From: a virus
Direction: 5' to 3' (one strand)
DNA: 23,028 nt
Virus record (IMG/VR): IMGVR_UViG_3300022934_000198
Span: 1-23,028 of that record
A program made the position numbers and the translations under genes. Of the stretch, positions 8,286-14,525 are shown in pieces. Below the pieces are notes generated by a model. The model was not told the DNA's origin. It did not search any database and worked only from the letters and a program-made list of their open reading frames with translations. The first letter of the stretch is position 1. Each line of letters opens with the position of its first letter.

Positions 8286-9107
8286 ATGAAAACTGTTCAA
8301 TACAGATACCTTGGTAGCGGCATAAAGGGTATTAGCAATATTGATTATGATTTTACCGATCAAGAGTGGTTGAACTTTTGGACGCAGTACCCAGCTATCA
8401 AGCACAACTCTTGGTATAATTCTCTACCCAATAGAACGCATGAAATTTTCAACAGAGCTAAGGCAAAAATAGAATTTTTGAAAGCACGGAGAGTGGGCGC
8501 AAACAACACCTCAGTGGAATTTACTGTGAACACGGCGCGCTTGTGTCCGAATATCAGAGAATTTCTTGCTAGGTGCATGGTTATTCGTGCGCCAATGGAT
8601 ATGCATTTTAACAGAGTGTCAGGTAAATTATTAAACCGTGAAGGTGTTGATTATGTTTATGACTTTGTAGCGGCTGAACCAAACATGCTGCAATTAGATG
8701 TACATGACCCGATACAATTTAGGTCAGATGCATGTGATACATTTCACGATCATACCAATATAAAAATGAACACGGGCCTTGCTTTTAACTTACCTAAAAA
8801 CATGCAGTGTATGTTTTTACAGCCACTTTACGATAACCCAGATGCACCCTTCCAAGTTATACAGGGTGTTTTTACAGAGCCGCTAAATCATAGCGCACAC
8901 ATTATCTGGAATGTCATGGTAAACAATAAAAAGGTTGAGGATTTTATTATTAAAAAAGGCGATGCTTTGATGTATGTTTATTTCCCAGAGCGTGTAAAGT
9001 TTGTAAAAGCTAAAAAACCCTTTGCTCTTGTGAAAACACAATTCAACAAACCTATGGGTTTAGTCTCTGACGAAGTACAGCAAAAATGTCCAATGGAGAT
9101 TAAATAA
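8286..9107 (+). CDS. Uncharacterised protein, DUF6065-like pattern
   Basis: A 273-residue protein with no clear Shine-Dalgarno sequence before ATG 8286. The second half (GLAFNLPKNMQCMFLQPLYD, FQVIQGVFTEP, HIIWNVMVNN, DFIIKKGDALMYVYFPERV) resembles a beta-barrel pattern I associate with the DUF6065 type. An H-D-H cluster (FHDHTNIKMN) precedes it but does not match a 2OG oxygenase facial triad. The DNA is noticeably A+T-rich next to structural genes, consistent with acquisition. It is embedded in a run of hydroxylase and glycosyltransferase genes, so it may supply, bind or modify a fibre substituent. Function unknown. Confidence 0.5.
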   Translation: MKTVQYRYLGSGIKGISNIDYDFTDQEWLNFWTQYPAIKHNSWYNSLPNRTHEIFNRAKAKIEFLKARRVGANNTSVEFTVNTARLCPNIREFLARCMVIRAPMDMHFNRVSGKLLNREGVDYVYDFVAAEPNMLQLDVHDPIQFRSDACDTFHDHTNIKMNTGLAFNLPKNMQCMFLQPLYDNPDAPFQVIQGVFTEPLNHSAHIIWNVMVNNKKVEDFIIKKGDALMYVYFPERVKFVKAKKPFALVKTQFNKPMGLVSDEVQQKCPMEIK

Positions 9108-9119
9108 TGGGAGAAACTA

Positions 9120-9653
9120 ATGATACGACAAAATTGGAGAATGTGGCCTAGCTCAATAAATGTTTCTACAATATTAAAACAGAAAGAAACGCAGAGCGTA
9201 AATCAAGCAACAACATTTGGTGGGGAGAATCTAGATCATCGTCGTAGTCGTGTAGCTTGGCTCACAGGTAATCAGGAAGTGCAATCTCTTCTTGAGCCAT
9301 ATGTAGCAGAAGCTAGAACAATTATGGGAATTGATATAGAATTTAATGCTGAGATGCAGTTCACAGAATATCATGCCTCAGAAGGTGGCAAGTATGATTG
9401 GCATCATGATGTAGACTGGAATAACAATAGTGGGATTGATAGAAAGCTATCATTGACGGTGCAGTTAAGTGACCCATCTGACTATGACGGTGGGGACTTT
9501 GAGTTTTCAGAAGTTGAGCAGCTGCCTACCTCTGCCAAGCAGCAAGGGACTGTTATGGTATTTCCTAGCTATCTTGCACACAGGGTTACACCTGTAACTA
9601 GGGGCGTTCGTCGATCTCTCGTTGCTTGGTTCTCTGGCCCAACATGGCGATAA
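9120..9653 (+). CDS. 2OG-Fe(II) oxygenase, prolyl 4-hydroxylase / PKHD type
   Basis: A 177-residue protein with GGGAG ahead of ATG 9120. It contains the full facial triad and co-substrate residues: H95 and D97 in YDWHHDVDW, H154 in SYLAHRVTPVTRG, and R164 ten residues later. The order RKLSLTVQLSDPSDYDGGDF, then FPS...H.VTPVTRG.R.SLV.W, is that of PKHD/PiuC-type and viral P4H-like hydroxylases. Likely reaction: hydroxylation of a protein side chain with 2-oxoglutarate decarboxylation. The collagen tract has no Pro in Y, so it may act on X-position Pro, another residue, or another protein. It overlaps the start of the next gene by ten bases. Confidence 0.85.
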   Translation: MIRQNWRMWPSSINVSTILKQKETQSVNQATTFGGENLDHRRSRVAWLTGNQEVQSLLEPYVAEARTIMGIDIEFNAEMQFTEYHASEGGKYDWHHDVDWNNNSGIDRKLSLTVQLSDPSDYDGGDFEFSEVEQLPTSAKQQGTVMVFPSYLAHRVTPVTRGVRRSLVAWFSGPTWR

Positions 9654-11458
9654 TATATCAGATAAGCCTGCATGGTTCTGCATTCGATGTTCGAAACCTC
9701 TCATGGGAAGAGGCTAAGTCACAGAGTGGATGTAAGCCAGATGTAGAGTGGTTGGACCCCATACACAAACGATCTTTGTTAAGAGGAGAGTTTGGCTGCG
9801 CGGTAAGTCATTTACGTGTATGGGAGCAAATAGTTCAATCGAACTTAAATGGGATTATTTTAGAAGAAGATGCTGTTTTCGATTCTATCAATGTTGGGCA
9901 TGTAGATTCTTTATTGGCAAGATATGATAGCGTATGGCTGGGCTATCGCTGGAATGATATGGGTTATTGGTACAACTGCCATGCTTACGCGGTATCACCA
10001 AGGACAGCAAAGAACTTGATCGAAGGCTTTAAAGATAGCATTATACCTGTAGATGAGTGGGTTCCTTCAAAGCTAAAGGGTAAAAATAATTACTTCTATA
10101 AAGATGAAGTGGTCAAACAAATCCCACGAGAAATTAGGCCGTCTACAATAGAGGAGACAGAAGTGTTAAGTGGTGGGGTAAATTTTAAGATTGTGACTGT
10201 TGCTACAGAGCCAAAGAAGATGTGGGCTTTAGAGCAGTCAGCAAAGAAGTACGGGGTAGAAGTACATAACTTAGGTAAAGATCATCCTTGGAGAGACCCT
10301 ATGGAAGGGCTTGCTGGGATGCCAAAGATACAGCTTGTAAATGAATACTTGGCTACTTTGCAGGACGATGATGTGGTTTTGTTTATGGACGGGTACGACA
10401 CGTTCTTTGCAGATGACCCTAAAGAAGTTTTAGAAAGATACTTACAGTTTGGTGCTGATATTGTGTTTGGTGCTGAAAGCGAACACTGGCCTTTGGTTGA
10501 TGATGAGTTCATGCGTAACAAGTGGCCTGATACTGGAACGCCATACAAATACCTAAATAGTGGTCTGTATATTGGTAGGGCAAAAGCTTTACATGAGTTT
10601 ATTGCGCAAGACGCAACTGAATCAGCAAGCAAAGATGATCAGCTTTATTGTCAGTTGCGCTATCTGAAGACCAACCCGAATCCTATTATAGATAAAGGGT
10701 ATCGTTTTCCATACACAGTAAAGCTAGACACTGAAGCGTACATCTTTCAGAACCATGAACCAAACATACGTGTCGTAGAGGGGCAGCTTTGGAACGATGT
10801 TACAGGCTGCTGCGGCTGCATATATCACGGTAATGGTGGCGCAGATGCAAAAGCTCTTTTTGTTTCTATGGCTAAAGAATTTGGGATAGTTGAAAAGGCA
10901 CAGCCTGTAAGTCCGTACTATTTAACTTTGGATTACGATGAAGTTGCTCCAGATATTTTAGTTACTGATTTCTTGTCTCAACGGCAATGTGATTTCTTAA
11001 TTCAGAAATCTGAAAGCTATGGCGGATGGAGTCAAATGGATGGGGATAAGTTCCCTGCCCAAGAGATACGCATTCGTAAGATGGGTTTGTGGCACGAGTA
11101 TGAAAGGCTGTGGGCAGAGAAGCTGGCAAAGATATGTGAGCAGTACTGGACCCCAGAGGCTTACGTTGGTTTACGTGATGCATTTACCATGAGGTATTCT
11201 ATAGACACACAGACAACTCTTGGCCTACACACAGACGCTTCATTGTTTACGGGCAGCGTAAAGCTTAACGACAATTATTCTGGAGCTGAACTCGTATTCC
11301 CACGTCAAAACTTTACAAACAAAGACGTTCCTGTGGGTAAGTGCCTATTATTCCCAGGCATGGTAACTCATGGGCATTCAGTTAATGAACTTATGGGTGG
11401 CGTTAAGTACAGCCTCACTATGTGGACGAGCAGGTACAAAGGCGACTTAAATGAATAA
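9644..11458 (+). CDS. Tri-domain collagen-lysine modifier: GT25 / PLOD-like GT / lysyl hydroxylase-like
   Basis: I start at ATG 9644 (604 residues), not TTG 9626, since MAIIYQISL begins a GT25 fold; the overlap with the upstream gene implies coupling. Domain 1 (1 to about 165) is GT25-like: LLRGEFGCAVSHLRVW (G48-H56 core), EED 74-76, PVDEW. Domain 2 (about 179-430) matches the PLOD glycosyltransferase: D249 and D252 (DGYD), AESEHWP, YLNSG (L304-G307), DDQL (331-334), IFQ and HGNG (395-398). Domain 3 (about 435-604) is a 2OG-Fe(II) hydroxylase close to PLOD/P4H: HTD (H529, D531), H578, and K588 where human LH3 has Arg (same +10 spacing; P4Hs use Lys). Together these resemble hydroxylation, galactosylation and glucosylation of collagen lysine. 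Mimivirus L230 is a two-domain precedent. Sugar donors and order of action are inferred. Confidence 0.85.
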   Translation: MAIIYQISLHGSAFDVRNLSWEEAKSQSGCKPDVEWLDPIHKRSLLRGEFGCAVSHLRVWEQIVQSNLNGIILEEDAVFDSINVGHVDSLLARYDSVWLGYRWNDMGYWYNCHAYAVSPRTAKNLIEGFKDSIIPVDEWVPSKLKGKNNYFYKDEVVKQIPREIRPSTIEETEVLSGGVNFKIVTVATEPKKMWALEQSAKKYGVEVHNLGKDHPWRDPMEGLAGMPKIQLVNEYLATLQDDDVVLFMDGYDTFFADDPKEVLERYLQFGADIVFGAESEHWPLVDDEFMRNKWPDTGTPYKYLNSGLYIGRAKALHEFIAQDATESASKDDQLYCQLRYLKTNPNPIIDKGYRFPYTVKLDTEAYIFQNHEPNIRVVEGQLWNDVTGCCGCIYHGNGGADAKALFVSMAKEFGIVEKAQPVSPYYLTLDYDEVAPDILVTDFLSQRQCDFLIQKSESYGGWSQMDGDKFPAQEIRIRKMGLWHEYERLWAEKLAKICEQYWTPEAYVGLRDAFTMRYSIDTQTTLGLHTDASLFTGSVKLNDNYSGAELVFPRQNFTNKDVPVGKCLLFPGMVTHGHSVNELMGGVKYSLTMWTSRYKGDLNE

Positions 11459-11999
11459 GTTCTTTGTTGAGATTGGTGCTGCTAACTTTGATACCCTTCT
11501 TCCGTTAGCTCAGATGGGCTGGAGCGGCATTGTTGTAGAACCCGTGCCTCGCCTTTATGAAGAGTGTAAAAGGATGTTTTCTAGTTATGATGTCACAGTG
11601 GTTCAAGCTGCTGTGTCTGACTACAATGGGGAAATAGACTTTGCAGTAGCACGGGATGATGGCTCTTGGTTGTCTGGGTGTTCTCATGTCGTAAGTGATA
11701 ATCACTTAGGTTATAAGCTTAGCACAAGTCCAGACAGGATCGGTGACTTTGACGAAAGAATAGTTGTTCCATGCGTTACGCTAGACACATTGTTGCAGCA
11801 TGTAGATTCCATAGACCTTATGAAAGTCGATGCCGAAGGTCATGAAAACAATATCTTTAATAGCTATTCGTTTCGGATAAAGCCTTCAGTTGTAAAGATT
11901 GAACACAAGCACATAGATGACAAGTTACTAGCCAGAAATTTAGAATCCAATGGGTATTTGGTTTGGACGGAAAAAGATGATATATATGGAGTAATCTAG
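11451..11999 (+). CDS. FkbM-family SAM-dependent methyltransferase
   Basis: A 182-residue protein overlapping the preceding gene by eight bases, with AAAGG upstream. FVEIGAANFDTLLPLAQMGW is the SAM-binding motif I (E7, G9), GIVVEPVPRLYEEC carries the acidic end of beta 2, and LMKVDAEGHENNIF (D127, E129, H131, E132) is the hallmark FkbM motif. FkbM proteins are mostly O-methyltransferases of sugars or natural products. Directly coupled to the glycosyltransferase fusion, it may methylate a fibre glycan, which would cap chain extension or change recognition. It is shorter than many family members but keeps all core motifs. Confidence 0.82.
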   Translation: MNKFFVEIGAANFDTLLPLAQMGWSGIVVEPVPRLYEECKRMFSSYDVTVVQAAVSDYNGEIDFAVARDDGSWLSGCSHVVSDNHLGYKLSTSPDRIGDFDERIVVPCVTLDTLLQHVDSIDLMKVDAEGHENNIFNSYSFRIKPSVVKIEHKHIDDKLLARNLESNGYLVWTEKDDIYGVI

Positions 12000-12014
12000 C
12001 AAAGGACACTTTGT

Positions 12015-13166
12015 ATGCTTACCCAACGTCCCATAGCCAGCGCCCCGATAGGTACGTCAGGCACTTCTGATTTTCACGTTGATTTAGTCAGCGGCACCTT
12101 TACGCTTAGTATGCACGGTGCTGCAAAGCTGATCACAAATGTCAAAGACACAGGCGTATTTACTTTAGACGGTAGAGCTATAACATTCACGATAGCTCTA
12201 AATGTGGATGCCAATTCTGGTTCGTTTGCCCTAACTGGACAGGATGCAGAGCTAAGACGCGGTAAGGTTATGGTCGCCGATAGCGGCTCGTTTACTTATA
12301 CGGGTTACGCTATTGAGAACCAGATAGCTATGAATGTTGACCTAGCGTCAGGCACATTCACAATAACTGATCAGGATGCTGCAGTAACCGCACAGCTAAA
12401 TATGGATGCGGACTCTGGCACGTTTACCTACACGGGTCAGACTATCAGTAGGCAGCGTACTGAGGTAACTCAATCAGGAACCTTTACGCTTACAGGACAA
12501 GATGTAGGCACCCGTATAGCTTTAAATGAATCCCTTGAGGCTGGCTCCTTCTCCATAACGGGAAGAGATATAACAGGCGATATAACTGAAGTTGTTACGT
12601 CTGGTTCATTTACCTTAACTGGTAATGATGCCGATTTCGCAAAGGCAATGAATATAGATGCGGCTTCGGGATCGTTCTCTCTTACGGGTCAGGATGCTTC
12701 ATTTGCCATAGCAATGAATGTCGATTTGGATTCTGGTACGTTTGTTCTTACTGGACAAGATATTACTGAGGACATTACGGAAGTTATAGAAGCTGGTTCG
12801 TTTACCTACTCAGGTCAAGCCGTCGAATTAAACAAGGCCATGAACCTATCTGTAGATGCAGGTTCGTTCGCGCTGACAGGCCAAGACGCGACATTTGTTT
12901 TTGCCGTCACTATGAGTGTGGATAGTGGAACATTTGTTCTAACTGGTCAAAGCATAACAAACAACATTGTTGAGGTTGTAGATTCTGGTACATTTACTCT
13001 TACAGGTCAGGATATATCGTTCAAACAGGGCGTGTTCTCTGGCAGCTTTGAGCTTACTGTTGGCTTATCAAGTGTCACTGTCTATGGTGAACTTATCCCA
13101 AGTCAGAATCCAAACTACACAGAGATAACAAATTCAGACGATCCAAACTGGCAACTTGTTGCTTAA
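12015..13166 (+). CDS. Repetitive beta-structured tail fibre-like protein
   Basis: A 383-residue protein with AAGGA eight bases before ATG 12015. From residue 26 on it consists of about 16 units that begin [SAT]-G-[ST]-F and continue [TAV]-[LYI]-[TS]-G-Q, mostly 20 or 22 residues long (late units run 22, 22, 20). A non-repeat C-terminus (VYGELIPSQNPNYTEI, then DDPNWQLVA) resembles the end motif of several phage tail proteins with Pro-Trp/Tyr pairs. The regular Gly/Ser/Phe spacing suggests a beta-hairpin or beta-solenoid shaft. It is probably a fibre or spike component. No catalytic motif is visible. Confidence 0.65.
   Translation: MLTQRPIASAPIGTSGTSDFHVDLVSGTFTLSMHGAAKLITNVKDTGVFTLDGRAITFTIALNVDANSGSFALTGQDAELRRGKVMVADSGSFTYTGYAIENQIAMNVDLASGTFTITDQDAAVTAQLNMDADSGTFTYTGQTISRQRTEVTQSGTFTLTGQDVGTRIALNESLEAGSFSITGRDITGDITEVVTSGSFTLTGNDADFAKAMNIDAASGSFSLTGQDASFAIAMNVDLDSGTFVLTGQDITEDITEVIEAGSFTYSGQAVELNKAMNLSVDAGSFALTGQDATFVFAVTMSVDSGTFVLTGQSITNNIVEVVDSGTFTLTGQDISFKQGVFSGSFELTVGLSSVTVYGELIPSQNPNYTEITNSDDPNWQLVA
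12090..13085 (+). repeat. Protein-level 20/22-residue beta repeats
   Basis: Sixteen units start at SGTF near 12090 and end near SGSF at 13038-13085. The commonest core is SGTFTLTGQD. Unit lengths read 20, 22, 22, 22, 22, 20, 22, 20, 22, 22, 20, 22, 22, 20, 18, then a degenerate last unit. DNA identity between units is only moderate, so the array is old or diversified rather than freshly expanded. Confidence 0.85.
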
Positions 13167-13187
13167 AACTCAAATTGCACGTATACT
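13159..13187 (+). promoter_or_regulatory. Sigma70-like promoter before the fibre gene at 13234
   Basis: TTGCTT (13159-13164) and TATACT (13182-13187) are separated by exactly 17 bases, a good fit to a host sigma70 promoter. The -35 element overlaps the stop codon of the preceding gene. Transcription would start near 13194, about 40 bases before ATG 13234, and run through the 20-bp motif at 13200-13219. The match was found by eye. Confidence 0.55.
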
Positions 13188-13195
13188 TTGTGCAA
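13175..13195 (+). promoter_or_regulatory. TTGCAC / GTGCAA inverted repeat over the -10 box (possible operator)
   Basis: TTGCAC (13175-13180) and GTGCAA (13190-13195) flank the TATACT -10 element with a 9-base spacer. Each half-site begins or ends beside a direct repeat ACTCAAATT (13168-13176 and 13195-13203). A dimeric regulator could bind across the promoter. The same TTGCAC word occurs in the leader at 260-265 and, inverted, at 19303-19308. Confidence 0.4.
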
Positions 13196-13199
13196 CTCA

Positions 13200-13219
13200 A
13201 ATTAGTTCAATAGAACTTT
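13200..13219 (+). repeat. 20-bp semi-palindromic intergenic motif, copy 2
   Basis: This is identical over 20 bases to 139-158 (inverted repeat AGTTC-AATA-GAACT at 13204-13217). Here it lies just downstream of the predicted transcription start and upstream of the AGAAGG ribosome binding site of the gene at 13234, a position suited to an operator or 5' UTR element. Confidence 0.7.
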
Positions 13220-13233
13220 AGAGAAGGTTCGAT

Positions 13234-14517
13234 ATGGCTTCATATACAAATATCAGTGGCGTCAAACTTATAACAACTGGCGATGAAGCTGGTACGTGGG
13301 GGGCCAGTACAAATACAAACTTAGAGATATTAGACGCTGCGTCTAAAGGTTTTAAAAAGATTACCATGACAGATGCAGACTACACTCTGCCTCTGGATAA
13401 CAACCCTAGCGCCGTTGAGAATGGTCACTATGCGGGTATTGAGTTTTCTGGTGCCAACTCTGCCGAAAGAACTATTACACTAGAGCAAAACGATCATACA
13501 CTTGTATATACGTTCCTCAATAATACAGGTCAAAACTTGGTCATTAAGCAGGGCGATGGGTCTGGCGGGACAGTTACAATAGCTGATGGTTATAGCGCTA
13601 TGGTGTTCTGTGATGGCGCTGGCACTGGTGCAAAGGTTACGGATGTATCTTCGGCAGCTAAGGCTCAAGCTTTAGCGAACTCAAGAAACTTTTCTATTAC
13701 TGGTGATATCACAGCGGCGGCGGTTGCCTTTGATGGCACGGGTAACGTGGCCCTTAGCTCTTCAATTGCGGCTGGTGCTATTGTCAATGCCGATATCAAT
13801 GCGAGTGCGGCTATTGCTGATACGAAACTAGCTACGATATCTACTGCAAGTAAAGTCTCAAACTCAGCTACGACTGCAACGGATGCTAACACTGCGAGTG
13901 CTATTGTTGCGCGAGATGCTAGTGGAAACTTTAGTGCTGGAACAGTTACCGCAGCTTTAACTGGTAACGTCACAGGTAACGTAACAGGTAATGTCACGGG
14001 TAATGTTACAGGAGATTTAACGGGTGATGTGACAGGCAATGTGACAGGCAATGTGACTGGATCGTCTGGCTCAACAACAGGAAACGCCGCTACTGCTACA
14101 GCGTTAGAGACTGCAAGAACTATCGCTGGTCAGTCTTTTGATGGGACCGCAAATATAAGCATAGGGCCAACTGACCTGACTGGAGTCACTGCAACTGCGA
14201 GTGAAATTAACATTTTGGATGGTGTCACCGCAACTACAGCAGAGATCAACTATGTTGATGGCGTGACCTCAAACATTCAAACTCAGCTTGATGCTAAAGC
14301 CGCGTTAGCTGGTGCCAGCTTTACTGGAGCTGTGGATGTAGACGCTGCCTTGACAGCAAATAGCTTCGCCCTTGATAACGGTTCAAACGATTGGACGTTC
14401 GAGGTCGATGGGAGTAATAATTTACTTATTAAGTATAGCGGCACAACGGTATTTAAGCTTAGTAGTGTAGGAAAGCTAGAGGTGGCAAGTGATCTTGGTG
14501 CAAACGTGGTATTCTGA
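13234..14517 (+). CDS. Tail fibre protein
   Basis: A 427-residue protein with AGAAGG before ATG 13234. The N-terminus (SGVKLITTGDEAGTWGASTN, then NLEILDAASKGF) is a typical phage tail fibre start. Then come a beta domain with LEQNDHTLVYTFLNNTGQNL, a linker rich in Ala/Thr/Ser (ADINASAAIADTKLATISTA), eight GNVT-type tetrapeptides (residues 244-276), and fibre signature segments such as GVTATASEINILDGVTATTA. It ends in a small beta domain rather than an S74 chaperone. It has its own likely promoter. It may be the main receptor-binding fibre or an attachment scaffold for the collagen-like fibre. Confidence 0.75.
   Translation: MASYTNISGVKLITTGDEAGTWGASTNTNLEILDAASKGFKKITMTDADYTLPLDNNPSAVENGHYAGIEFSGANSAERTITLEQNDHTLVYTFLNNTGQNLVIKQGDGSGGTVTIADGYSAMVFCDGAGTGAKVTDVSSAAKAQALANSRNFSITGDITAAAVAFDGTGNVALSSSIAAGAIVNADINASAAIADTKLATISTASKVSNSATTATDANTASAIVARDASGNFSAGTVTAALTGNVTGNVTGNVTGNVTGDLTGDVTGNVTGNVTGSSGSTTGNAATATALETARTIAGQSFDGTANISIGPTDLTGVTATASEINILDGVTATTAEINYVDGVTSNIQTQLDAKAALAGASFTGAVDVDAALTANSFALDNGSNDWTFEVDGSNNLLIKYSGTTVFKLSSVGKLEVASDLGANVVF
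13963..14061 (+). repeat. Eight GNVT tetrapeptide repeats (12-bp unit)
   Basis: In-frame 12-bp units (ggt aay gtn acn) encode GNVT x4, GDLT, GDVT, GNVT x2 and a closing Gly. Third-position differences show it is maintained at protein level. It lies within the fibre gene and probably forms a beta-structured shaft segment; similar tracts occur in other phage fibres. Confidence 0.9.
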
Positions 14518-14525
14518 GGTGTATA

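Noticed and set aside
9107-9151. Fourteen-codon frame starting in a TAATG overlap before the hydroxylase
   Set aside because: It is very short, has no homology I can recognise and overlaps the well-supported start at 9120 with its own Shine-Dalgarno sequence. A leader peptide is possible but unsupported.
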